This document shows positions 1 to 6,565 of a stretch of 9,284 nucleotides of DNA, piece by piece (the stretch's first letter is position 1; every line of letters starts with the position of its first letter). Below the pieces are notes generated by a model. The model did not search any database. It was given only the letters and a program-made list of their open reading frames with translations, and was not told where the DNA came from. Position numbers and translations under genes: made by a program. This DNA is from CANJUD01 sp043750035 (lineage in GTDB: Bacteria; Bacteroidota; Bacteroidia; UKL13-3). Location of the stretch: NCBI GenBank assembly GCA_043750035.1, contig JAYVCI010000085.1, positions 1-9,284 of the forward strand. Direction: 5' to 3'.

Positions 1-48
1 CATTTTAATTCTTTCGTATTTCTCTTTTAGTAAATCATGTTTCTTCAT
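1..48 (-). CDS. Start of a divergent gene, function unknown (partial)
   Basis: An ATG on the minus strand at 48-46 opens a frame that runs off the left edge and encodes MKKHDLLKEKYERIKM, 16 visible residues rich in Lys and Glu. An in-frame stop lies upstream at 78-76, so the ATG is the natural start. A TACATTTG element sits 15 nt upstream of it. The visible residues suggest a charged helix and are too few to assign a family. The gene faces away from the hsdM remnant. This matters because a genuine gene start here means the DNA left of about 100 is not the missing part of hsdM. Confidence 0.35.
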   Translation of the reverse strand, partial: MKKHDLLKEKYERIKM

Positions 49-63
49 TTGCTTTTTTAAATG

Positions 64-90
64 CAAATGTACGGTTTATTTCTTTACAAA
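64..90 (-). promoter_or_regulatory. Candidate Bacteroidota promoter for the left-edge gene
   Basis: Read on the minus strand, TACATTTG (71-64) matches the Bacteroidota -7 consensus TAnnTTTG exactly. A TTTG (90-87) lies 15 nt upstream of it, which is shorter than the usual spacing of about 17-23 nt. The element lies close to the ATG at 48, so the leader would be very short. Seen: the two motifs. Inferred: promoter activity. Confidence 0.35.
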
Positions 91-118
91 TACTTACCAC
101 AAAAATGGAGAGCAGTTA

Positions 119-850
119 ATGAACTTCGATTATATAGTTTCTAACCCTCCGTTTAAACTTGATTTTAGCGACTATATAGCCGACCTTGATAACAAACAGA
201 ACCACGAACGCTTTTTTGCGGGCTTGCCCAATGTGCCCAATAAGGATAAAGATAAGATGGCCATCTATCCCCTATTTATACAACATATTATGTATTCATT
301 AACTGATAAAGGCAGGGCAGCTATAGTAGTACCCACGGGTTTTATTACCGCACAAAGTGGTATTGAACGTAAAATACGAGAACGCTTGGTTGAAGAAAAA
401 ATGCTGCGTGGTGTGGTAAGTATGCCCAGCAATATATTTGCTACCACAGGCACCAATGTATCTATATTGTTTTTAGACAAAGCAAATACCAAAGGCGATA
501 TTGTACTAATGGATGCCTCAAAACTAGGCACAAAAGTAAAAGAGGGAAAGAACCAGAAAACCTTGCTATCGCCCGAAGAAGAGGATACAATAATAAATGT
601 ATTTAACAAGCACGAACCGAAGGAAGATTTTACAGTAGTAGTTTCTTATGATGATATTAAAGAAAAAAACTATAGCTTAAGTGCGGGGCAATATTTTGAT
701 GTGAAGATTGAATATACAGATATTACTCCTAAAGAATTTGAAACTAAAATGAATGGCTTTAAAACCAATTTAGACAGTCTTTTTGCAGAATCAAAAACTT
801 TGGAAAAGGAAATTCAGAAACAATTAAATGGATTGAAGTATGAAGATTAA
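119..850 (+). pseudogene. hsdM: Type I restriction-modification DNA methyltransferase subunit, 5'-truncated
   Basis: This is the C-terminal half of HsdM, the N6-adenine methyltransferase subunit of type I RM enzymes. The catalytic motif IV NPPF is at residues 9-12, preceded by FDYIVS. The family segments MAIYPLFIQHIMYSL (47-61), GRAAIVVPTGF (65-75) and IFATTGTNVSILF (106-118) follow, and a Lys/Glu-rich helix ends the protein. HsdM is normally about 500 residues; here only 243 remain. The N-terminal helical domain and the SAM-binding motif I (DPxxGSGG type) are absent. The frame is open further upstream to base 2, but those codons are Cys/Phe-rich and not HsdM-like beyond about EQL just before the ATG. 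The other two forward frames have stops. A GGAG at 107-110 could allow translation of the stump, but it should not bind SAM. It overlaps hsdS by 11 nt, as in an intact hsdMS operon. An assembly join is an alternative explanation. Confidence 0.85.
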
Positions 851-2024
851 GGATATTGCAAAAGTAACCAATGGAAAGAGCGATGTAAAAGACGCTGTTA
901 ATGAAGGAAAATATCTTTTTTTTGACAGGTCAACTATCGTAAAAAGAAGCAATAGGTTTCTATTTGATTCCAAATCAATAATAATACCTGGCGAAGATTC
1001 AAGAATGGTCTTTGAACCAAGATACTATGAAGGTAAATTTAATTTACATCAAAGGTGTTACGTAATCTATGATTTAAACCAAAAGTATGCCACTAAATAC
1101 CTTTACTACAAACTTAAAACTATGACAAAGCACTTTGCAAATGTCTTTGTCGGCAGCACAGTCCCTTCATTAAGATTAGACCACATTACAGACTTAGATA
1201 TTGAGTTTCCAATACTAGATGTTCAACTAAAAATCGCCTCAGTTCTTTCCGCTTTAGATTCCAAAATAGAACTCAACAACCGCATCAATACCGAGTTAGA
1301 AGCAATGGCAAAAACTATATATGATTATTGGTTTGTTCAGTTTGATTTTCCCGCTCCCTCTCCTTCGGGGAGGGCCGGGGTGGGGTCGCCCTATAAAAGC
1401 AGTGGTGGTAAAATGGTTTGGAAGGAGGAGTTGGGGAGGGAGATACCAGAGGGGTGGGGAGTTGAAAATCTTTCAAATATTACGGAAGTAAGTAATGAAT
1501 CCGTAAATCCATTAAATTTTCCAGATAAAGAATTTAAACATTACAGCATTCCATATTTTGACGAAGCAGGCACATATAAAATGGAAAATGGTGAAGAAAT
1601 AAAAAGTAATAAGTTTACGGTTTGTGATAAAGATATTCTTGTCTCAAAGCTTAATCCTTGGTTTAGCCGTGTGATATATTCTACAAAAGATACTGATCTA
1701 ATTTGCTCGACTGAATTTGTTGTTTGGCGAACCAAAAATACTGCCATCAAAAATTATATGTATATGATTGCTCGTGATGCTTCATTTATTACCTTTTGCA
1801 CCCAATCAGCTTCAGGTACATCAAATAGTCATAAAAGAGTAAACCCAACGGTTATGATGAAATATCAAATTGTATTTAACAAAGAAACTGCTGAGAAATT
1901 TGGAAATATTTTAGACTCAACTATAAAAATGTATGCGAAAAATCAAATAGAAAACAACAACCTTTCGGAACTCCGAGACTGGCTATTGCCAATGCTGATG
2001 AATGGGCAGGTGAAGGTTAAATAA
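840..2024 (+). CDS. hsdS: Type I restriction-modification specificity subunit HsdS
   Basis: HsdS recognises the two halves of a bipartite DNA target and directs HsdM/HsdR to it. At 394 residues it is full length: target-recognition domain 1 about 1-125, central conserved helix about 127-170 (VLSALDSKIELNN, then MAKTIYDYWFVQFDFP), target-recognition domain 2 about 200-345 starting at REIPEGW, and a C-terminal conserved helix ending in LRDWLLPMLMNGQVKV. The start ATG lies inside the end of hsdM. Residues 172-183 (APSPSGRAGVGS) come from a GC-rich palindrome unlike the rest of the gene. In related proteins the FDFP segment leads almost directly to PYKSSGGKMV, so these residues look inserted or substituted in frame. 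No hsdR and no intact hsdM are visible here, so the protein may be orphaned or may serve a methyltransferase encoded elsewhere. Confidence 0.92.
   Translation: MKIKDIAKVTNGKSDVKDAVNEGKYLFFDRSTIVKRSNRFLFDSKSIIIPGEDSRMVFEPRYYEGKFNLHQRCYVIYDLNQKYATKYLYYKLKTMTKHFANVFVGSTVPSLRLDHITDLDIEFPILDVQLKIASVLSALDSKIELNNRINTELEAMAKTIYDYWFVQFDFPAPSPSGRAGVGSPYKSSGGKMVWKEELGREIPEGWGVENLSNITEVSNESVNPLNFPDKEFKHYSIPYFDEAGTYKMENGEEIKSNKFTVCDKDILVSKLNPWFSRVIYSTKDTDLICSTEFVVWRTKNTAIKNYMYMIARDASFITFCTQSASGTSNSHKRVNPTVMMKYQIVFNKETAEKFGNILDSTIKMYAKNQIENNNLSELRDWLLPMLMNGQVKVK
1350..1387. repeat. GC-rich palindromic repeat inside hsdS
   Basis: A short GC-rich block interrupts AT-rich coding DNA. CCCTCTCC (1356-1363), loop TTC (1364-1366) and GGGGAGGG (1367-1374) form an 8-bp stem with one G-T pair, followed by CCGGGGTGGGG. 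It resembles dispersed repeats I recall from Bacteroidota genomes that are tolerated in genes because they read as a P-S-P-S-G-R-A-G-V-G-like peptide. Seen: palindrome, composition shift and in-frame reading. Inferred: membership of a genome-wide repeat family, which one window cannot show. Confidence 0.65.
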
Positions 2025-2036
2025 AATATATATACT

Positions 2037-2153
2037 ATGGATTATTATAAATTATTTACTTCAATTGGCATTGCAATTACACTTGCACTTGGGATATTTA
2101 ATTTAGTAATAAATTTTAAGAACCAAAGAAAACGACCCACCTCGATCCGATAG
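2037..2153 (+). CDS. Small single-pass membrane ORF, possibly the remnant of a larger gene
   Basis: A 38-codon frame begins MDYYKLFTSIGIAITLALGI, continues with a hydrophobic stretch to about residue 27 and ends in a basic tail (KNQRKRPTSIR). This is one predicted transmembrane helix with a cytoplasmic positive tail. It starts 12 nt after hsdS and could be co-transcribed with it. Its stop TAG (2151-2153) falls within the palindrome at 2146-2162. The N-terminal pattern resembles the first helix of larger membrane proteins, so it may be a gene start cut off by the repeat rather than a complete small protein. No family is recognised with confidence. Confidence 0.35.
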   Translation: MDYYKLFTSIGIAITLALGIFNLVINFKNQRKRPTSIR

Positions 2154-2162
2154 CTATCAGGA
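2146..2162. repeat. Short palindrome TCC-GATAGCTATC-A-GGA
   Basis: GATAGCTATC (2149-2158) is a perfect 10-bp palindrome flanked by TCC and, after one unpaired A, GGA. It resembles the CCGATAGCTATCGG-type palindromes I recall as common between genes in Bacteroidota. It contains the stop codon of the small membrane ORF and lies between hsdS and the AAA+ gene. Seen: the palindrome. Inferred: that it belongs to a dispersed family. Confidence 0.5.
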
Positions 2163-2221
2163 CGTTAATCCTTGTTCTTAAATCATTGTCTTTAAAAACA
2201 TTTTTTCTTTAATTTTCACTC

Positions 2222-2240
2222 CGCCACAGTTTGGCGTTTT
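2222..2240 (+). terminator. Possible weak intrinsic terminator after the hsd region
   Basis: CGCCA (2222-2226), loop CAGTT and TGGCG (2232-2236) form a 5-bp GC-rich stem followed by TTTT. It is short for an intrinsic terminator. Its place between the end of the hsd remnant and the promoter element of the next gene is suitable. The remaining non-coding DNA from 2163 to 2282 shows nothing else apart from that promoter element. Confidence 0.35.
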
Positions 2241-2247
2241 AAGATTC

Positions 2248-2255
2248 TACTTTTG
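2248..2255 (+). promoter_or_regulatory. Candidate -7 promoter element of the AAA+ ATPase gene
   Basis: TACTTTTG matches the Bacteroidota -7 consensus TAnnTTTG exactly and ends 27 nt before the ATG at 2283. A TTTG at 2230-2233 lies 14 nt upstream, closer than the usual -33 spacing, so the -33 box is uncertain. The element suggests the ATPase gene is transcribed separately from hsdS. Confidence 0.4.
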
Positions 2256-2282
2256 TGACATAATAAAAATAACAGCATATTT

Positions 2283-3422
2283 ATGGAACAGAAAGCATTT
2301 AATTTTACTGATTTACAGGCGAGAACTAATAACTATGGGACAACATCTTCAAAAATTAATTTGGGAGAAGTTTTTCATGAAAGAAACACAACTTATTTAA
2401 ATAAATTTACTTTTTATGGTGCATACTTTAACCATATTCCAAATTATATTCATGAAATAAATATAAATTGCATCAAAGCAAATCAGTGGTTTGCTAAAAA
2501 TTTTCAAACTGAAATCAAGGACTTGTATTATGACAAACGGTATTTTGGCAGAAATAAAAATGCTGAATATCATGAAATTTATTATATTTTATATGATGAT
2601 TTACTAGTATGCTTTGATACAAATCAATCTATAGTTAGATTTTTATTTAGAAATACCGACATTGGGAAAATTGAAACTCTAATAAAAGGTATAAAGAAAT
2701 TTAAAGCTCGGAAAAATAGAGACAAACCTGAAATTTCACTTTTAGTAACAAGCATTCATGGTATTGATACCAAAACTTTGCTAATACCTAAACCAAAATT
2801 AAATATTAATGATAATTACAACGATGATTTTAAAGAAATTCATCAAACTATTGTAAAACGACTTGCAAAAAATAATGATAAAGGTTTAATACTATTGCAT
2901 GGCAAACCGGGTACAGGAAAAACTTCCTATATTCGCTACCTTATTTCCACCTTAAAAAAGAATGTAATTTTCCTACCACCCAATATGGCAGCGGCAATAA
3001 CCAACCCCAACTTAATCTCCGTATTAATTGACAATCCCAATTCTATTTTTGTGATTGAAGATGCGGAGAATATTGTGATTGATAGAGAAAAAAATGGCGA
3101 CTCACCCGTATCAGCCTTATTAAATATCTCTGACGGTTTATTATCCGATTGTTTAAATATACAAGTAATCTGTTCCTTCAATACCGATATCTCCAAAGTT
3201 GATTCTGCCCTCATGCGTAAAGGAAGACTGATCGCCAAATACGAATTTAAAGAACTGGAAATTGAGAAAGCACAAAACCTCTCACAAAAGTTGGGATTTA
3301 ATACAGAAATTAATTCACCGATGACATTGACGGCTATATATAACCAGGAGGAGCGGGAGTTTTGTGAGGTTAAGGAGCGGAATAGGATTGGGTTTGTGAG
3401 TTCGGTTGTGGATAATAATTAA
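2283..3422 (+). CDS. AAA+ ATPase, BCS1-like C-terminal ATPase domain
   Basis: This 379-residue protein has a long N-terminal region (1 to about 180) rich in Tyr, Asn and Phe with no transmembrane segment, then a AAA+ module. Walker A is GKPGTGKT (207-214), Walker B is IFVIED (255-260), and the sensor-1 Asn is in CSFNTD (297-302). ALMRKGRL (309-316) resembles the arginine-containing end of BCS1/FtsH-type modules (LxRPGR). SALLNISDGLL (277-287) also resembles BCS1 (LLNxLDG). ATP hydrolysis and remodelling of a protein or nucleoprotein partner are expected; the partner is unknown. Similar stand-alone ATPases seem widespread in Bacteroidota, which is recall and not tested. A short low-complexity tail follows about residue 355. 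The gene lies between the hsd remnant and the nuclease/WYL pair, so it may belong to a defence cluster, but it carries its own promoter element and no shared operon is evident. Confidence 0.85.
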   Translation: MEQKAFNFTDLQARTNNYGTTSSKINLGEVFHERNTTYLNKFTFYGAYFNHIPNYIHEININCIKANQWFAKNFQTEIKDLYYDKRYFGRNKNAEYHEIYYILYDDLLVCFDTNQSIVRFLFRNTDIGKIETLIKGIKKFKARKNRDKPEISLLVTSIHGIDTKTLLIPKPKLNINDNYNDDFKEIHQTIVKRLAKNNDKGLILLHGKPGTGKTSYIRYLISTLKKNVIFLPPNMAAAITNPNLISVLIDNPNSIFVIEDAENIVIDREKNGDSPVSALLNISDGLLSDCLNIQVICSFNTDISKVDSALMRKGRLIAKYEFKELEIEKAQNLSQKLGFNTEINSPMTLTAIYNQEEREFCEVKERNRIGFVSSVVDNN

Positions 3423-3447
3423 TGTTAAAAAGGATTGAGTATTTGCA

Positions 3448-3455
3448 TACATTTG
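3448..3455 (+). promoter_or_regulatory. Candidate -7 promoter element of the nuclease-WYL pair
   Basis: TACATTTG is an exact TAnnTTTG match that ends 25 nt before the ATG at 3481, in the 58-nt gap after the AAA+ gene. No TTG/TTTG was found at the usual -33 distance. If active, it would drive the nuclease and WYL genes together and would be an obvious site for autoregulation by the WYL protein. Confidence 0.35.
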
Positions 3456-3480
3456 CAATGGATATCATTTAAAATAAAAT

Positions 3481-4698
3481 ATGGAAAATATAAACAATAT
3501 TGAGCAACTATTAAATGAGGTTCATACTATTTCAGAATCATATGAGCGAGTAGCTGAAGCTACAGGTGAAAATTTCAATATTTTCTCTATCATGAGAATG
3601 GAATCTGATGAAGTAAAAACTCATTCAAGATTTATTGCGGAATTATTGAACCCCAAAGGAAGGCACGGACAAAAAGATAAATTTCTAAAGTTCTTTCTTA
3701 AAATTATAGATACAATTGACTTTACTACTGAAAATGTAAAAGTATATGTTGAGTATCATGTCGGTAAAATTATGGATAACAAGGAAGAAGGAGGGCGATT
3801 GGATATCTTATTAAAAAATGGCAAAGGAAATATAATAATGATAGAAAATAAAATTTATGCAGATGACCAACCAAACCAACTTTTACGATATCAGAATGCT
3901 TTTCCTAACGGCAAATTGTTATATCTAACTTTGGACGGTCGTGAAAGTGACCAAGAAACTTCTAAACAAATAAAATATCAAACTATTTCTTACAGAAAAC
4001 AGATAACGGATTGGTTGGTAGAATGTAAAAAAGAATCTGCAGATACGCCGATTTTAAGAGAATCTGTTTCTCAATATATCAATCTTATTAAAAAGCTAAC
4101 TCATCAAAACATAAATACCAAAATGAACCAAGATTTAATTTCAAAAGTATTAAGGGATAAAAATACTTTTACTTCTTTCAAAGCATTAGTAAATATTAAA
4201 GATGAAGTATTTATATATGTACTAAATCAAAAATTAATTACCCTCGTAAACGAAGTCGTAAATGAATCAAATGGAGAAATACAATTAGAGTTCAGTATAG
4301 ATCCTTTATTAGATTATTCGCATAAATGGAAAAGGATATCATTTGTTAATGATCAATTAAGAAGCATAAACCTATGTCTCTGTTTTTCTTTCGCTGTTCC
4401 AAAAGGCTATCGAAATTTCGTTTATGGATTTCATTATTTAAAAGAAGAAATTGACACCAAAAAGCATGATCAACTAAAACTAGAATTTAATAATACTTTC
4501 ACACAATACCAATCGTCACCTTGGTGGCCTTGTTACAATGTCTATGAAGGTTATCAGGATTGGGAAGATACAGAAATCTTAGAGAAAATAATATTTGAAG
4601 ACGATTTTAATACAGATTTTAAAAAGAAAGTGCAAGAAATGTTAGAAATTATCGAAAAGGTTCACCCTAAAATTGTCCCTTCGCAACCTAATTCTTAA
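3481..4698 (+). CDS. PD-(D/E)XK nuclease superfamily protein
   Basis: The 405-residue protein has the core of a PD-(D/E)XK nuclease in its N-terminal half. GGRLDILL (104-111) supplies Asp108, and IIMIENKI (118-125) supplies Glu122 and Lys124 (E-x-K). The following DDQPNQLLRYQ (128-138) and LLYLTLDG (146-153) match the pattern after the active site in the PDDEXK_4-type group. An upstream HSRFIAELLNP (48-58) gives a conserved-looking helix with Glu54. All catalytic positions appear intact, so metal-dependent DNA or RNA cleavage is possible. The C-terminal half (about 220-405) is unassigned, Trp/Tyr-rich near PWWPCYNVYEGYQDW, and may select the target. The WYL regulator starts 8 nt downstream, so the two are almost certainly co-transcribed. 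Expected role: restriction or abortive defence; repair is an alternative. Function is inferred from fold and context. Confidence 0.8.
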   Translation: MENINNIEQLLNEVHTISESYERVAEATGENFNIFSIMRMESDEVKTHSRFIAELLNPKGRHGQKDKFLKFFLKIIDTIDFTTENVKVYVEYHVGKIMDNKEEGGRLDILLKNGKGNIIMIENKIYADDQPNQLLRYQNAFPNGKLLYLTLDGRESDQETSKQIKYQTISYRKQITDWLVECKKESADTPILRESVSQYINLIKKLTHQNINTKMNQDLISKVLRDKNTFTSFKALVNIKDEVFIYVLNQKLITLVNEVVNESNGEIQLEFSIDPLLDYSHKWKRISFVNDQLRSINLCLCFSFAVPKGYRNFVYGFHYLKEEIDTKKHDQLKLEFNNTFTQYQSSPWWPCYNVYEGYQDWEDTEILEKIIFEDDFNTDFKKKVQEMLEIIEKVHPKIVPSQPNS

Positions 4699-4706
4699 AT
4701 ATCTTA

Positions 4707-5627
4707 ATGTCCAAACGTGCCTACATATCCCGCTACCTCCTCATCCTTAAAAAGCTGAAAGCAAAACCTTATGCTACTTATGAAGATTTGAAGGAGTATA
4801 TGGAAAATCAGTTTGAACAAATGCGAGAAGTAGATGATAAATTGGAACTGGGATTTTCTAAACGAACCTGGGATAGGGACAAAAGAGAAATCATAAATTT
4901 GTTTGGGATTGATATAGAATATTCGAAGGCTCACAAAGGTTATTATATTAGCCAGACAGAAGCGGAGAATATGAATTTCCAGAGAATGGTGGAAGCATTT
5001 GATATGTTTAATTCGCTTAACTTGGCTCAAGATTTAACTCCATTTATACACTTGGAAAAACGCAAACCGCAAGGCACAGATAATTTATATGGTATTATAC
5101 ATGCCATTAAAAATAAGGTACAAATTAGATTTTCATATCATAAGTTTTGGGAAGATAAAACTACTGAACGCCTTGCTGAGCCTTATGCTTTGAAGGAATT
5201 TAAAAATCGGTGGTATATGATGGCGAAAGATATGAATGACAACCGTATTAAGAGTTTTGCTTTAGATCGCTTAAGCAATATGGAAATTACCCAAACTAAA
5301 TTTACCCATCCTAAAACTTATGATATAGAAGAAAGTTTTCGTTATTCTTTTGGTATTATAAGTCCTAATGGAGAAGTGCCACAAGAAATTATATTATCCT
5401 TCACCCCGTTTCAAGGAAAATATATTAAATCTTTGCCCTTGCATAAAACACAGGAAATTATTGTTGACAATGAAAATGAATTACAAATAAAAATAAAGCT
5501 TTGCATCACCCTCGATTTAATTATGGAACTATTATCTTTTGGGCACAATTTAAAAGTACTACAGCCGACATCATTGGTTAATAAAATACAAGAAGAACAT
5601 CTTAAAGCGTATAAATTATATCTTTAA
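4707..5627 (+). CDS. WYL-domain helix-turn-helix transcriptional regulator
   Basis: The 306-residue protein has an N-terminal winged-helix region (about 1-80; SKRTWDRDKREI at 51-62 leads into the wing IEYSKAHKGYYI), a WYL domain about 125-200, and a C-terminal WCX-like extension about 220-306. The signature appears as RWYMMAKD (168-175), with Met in place of Leu, followed by KSFALDRLSNMEI (182-194), the usual second half. WYL domains sense nucleic acid fragments or nucleotides, and regulators such as BrxR and CapW control phage-defence operons. The start at 4707 lies 8 nt after the nuclease stop. An effector followed by a WYL regulator fits autoregulation of a potentially toxic nuclease, probably by repression near 3448. 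The target and ligand are unknown. Confidence 0.88.
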   Translation: MSKRAYISRYLLILKKLKAKPYATYEDLKEYMENQFEQMREVDDKLELGFSKRTWDRDKREIINLFGIDIEYSKAHKGYYISQTEAENMNFQRMVEAFDMFNSLNLAQDLTPFIHLEKRKPQGTDNLYGIIHAIKNKVQIRFSYHKFWEDKTTERLAEPYALKEFKNRWYMMAKDMNDNRIKSFALDRLSNMEITQTKFTHPKTYDIEESFRYSFGIISPNGEVPQEIILSFTPFQGKYIKSLPLHKTQEIIVDNENELQIKIKLCITLDLIMELLSFGHNLKVLQPTSLVNKIQEEHLKAYKLYL

Positions 5628-5635
5628 AAAAAATG

Positions 5636-5666
5636 TTTGTAATTCCAAATTTTCAAACTAAGTTCG
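5636..5666 (+). promoter_or_regulatory. Candidate promoter of the SRPBCC-DUF1801 gene pair
   Basis: TTTG (5636-5639) and TAAGTTCG (5659-5666) are 19 nt apart, the spacing expected for Bacteroidota -33 and -7 boxes. The -7 box differs from TAnnTTTG at one position. The ATG at 5699 follows after 32 nt. It marks the switch from the accessory genes to an independent transcription unit. Confidence 0.4.
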
Positions 5667-5698
5667 TCATTAATTATTAAACAATAAATAGTATAACA

Positions 5699-6136
5699 AT
5701 GACACACGCAATCAAACATTTATTTCACATCAACGCCAGTCGCAGCGATGTGTTCAAAGCAATCTCAACTATTGATGGACTTGCACATTGGTGGACAACC
5801 CAAACCACAGGAAGTAGTGACTTGGGCGGTGTTATTCAATTTCGTTTCGGAGATTTTGGAGGTCCAGATATGAAGGTTACGGAACTAATTCCCGATGAAC
5901 GAATTGTTTGGGAATGTATGGAAAGCAACCACGGTTGGAAAGGCCATACATTCATTTTTTTCATAGATGAAAATGAAGGAAAAACGCGTGTTCGTTTTTC
6001 GCATAGTGGATGGAATGATGAAGATGATTTTTATGCAATATGTACTTTTGCTTGGGGAAGGTATATGGAGAGTTTGAGACAGCTTTGCCAAATAGGAAAA
6101 GGCGATGCATTTGGAAGCGAAGGATACGGAAAATAA
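5699..6136 (+). CDS. SRPBCC (AHSA1-like/START-fold) domain protein
   Basis: At 145 residues this is a single-domain member of the SRPBCC fold, in the group often named for Activator of Hsp90 ATPase homolog 1. The N-terminal strand and helix IKHLFHINASRSDVFKAIST, then LAHWWTT (28-34), GGVIQFRFGDFGG (43-55), the ERIVWEC strand and the helix LRQLCQIGKG near the end follow the family order. Such proteins bind small hydrophobic ligands in a central cavity; substrates are rarely known and none can be named here. No signal peptide or membrane segment is seen, so it is cytoplasmic. The DUF1801 gene starts 20 nt after its stop, so the two likely share a transcript. Confidence 0.85.
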   Translation: MTHAIKHLFHINASRSDVFKAISTIDGLAHWWTTQTTGSSDLGGVIQFRFGDFGGPDMKVTELIPDERIVWECMESNHGWKGHTFIFFIDENEGKTRVRFSHSGWNDEDDFYAICTFAWGRYMESLRQLCQIGKGDAFGSEGYGK

Positions 6137-6156
6137 ATATATTTTTTTTAGGTTTG

Positions 6157-6555
6157 ATGCAAAATGTTTCATTCAGAAATGTAGATGAATTTTTAGAATT
6201 TCTCCCCGAGGATGAACTAAAAATTGTATCCCTACTACGAAAGATTATTTTCGATTGCAGTCCACATATTACTGAAAAATTATCCTATAATGTTCCGTTC
6301 TATAAATTAAATAAAAATATATTTTTTATTTGGCCGGCATCTATATTATGGGGCAAAACTAAATCGTACCAAGGGGTGAGGCTTGGCTTTACCAGTGGTT
6401 ATTTAATGCAAGATGAGCTGAATTATTTAGATAAAGGCAATAGAAAACAAATGTATTATAAAGACTTTACTGAAATTAAAAATATGGATATTGATTTATT
6501 AAAAGTATATATATATGAAGCTTTAATGGTAGATGAACGATTTAAGAAAAAATAA
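6157..6555 (+). CDS. DUF1801 (YdhG-like) domain protein
   Basis: The 132-residue protein matches the DUF1801 pattern: VDEFLEFLPEDELKIVSLLR near the N-terminus, EKLSYNVPFYKL in the middle, FIWPASILWG, then GVRLGFTSGYLM, a GNRKQMYYKDF segment and a C-terminal helix ending VDERFKKK. The ATG at 6157 is chosen because the homologous part begins there. The longer frame from 6040 would overlap the SRPBCC gene by nearly 100 nt and add a basic, unrelated sequence. The fold is related to iron-chaperone/frataxin-like YdhG proteins, but no biochemical role is assigned. DUF1801 and SRPBCC proteins are often small neighbours, and nothing here links them to the defence genes. Confidence 0.82.
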   Translation: MQNVSFRNVDEFLEFLPEDELKIVSLLRKIIFDCSPHITEKLSYNVPFYKLNKNIFFIWPASILWGKTKSYQGVRLGFTSGYLMQDELNYLDKGNRKQMYYKDFTEIKNMDIDLLKVYIYEALMVDERFKKK

Positions 6556-6565
6556 CCAAAAGCAC

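Noticed and set aside
1..118. N-terminal coding continuation of hsdM
   Set aside because: The in-frame codons are open but Cys/Phe-rich without methyltransferase motifs, and the other forward frames have stops; the AT-rich strand is better explained by a divergent gene start.
840..2024. Phase-variable hsdS inversion system
   Set aside because: No second hsdS copy, no recombinase and no inverted repeats flanking the recognition domains are visible in the window.
4704..5030. Minus-strand frame of 108 codons over the WYL gene
   Set aside because: Shadow of the WYL regulator; the translation has no recognisable features.
5628..5698. Regulatory RNA or riboswitch before the SRPBCC gene
   Set aside because: The gap is 71 nt, AT-rich and without a stable stem; only a candidate promoter is supported.
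6040..6156. Longer start for the DUF1801 protein
   Set aside because: It overlaps the SRPBCC gene in another frame and adds unrelated basic sequence; family similarity begins at the ATG at 6157.
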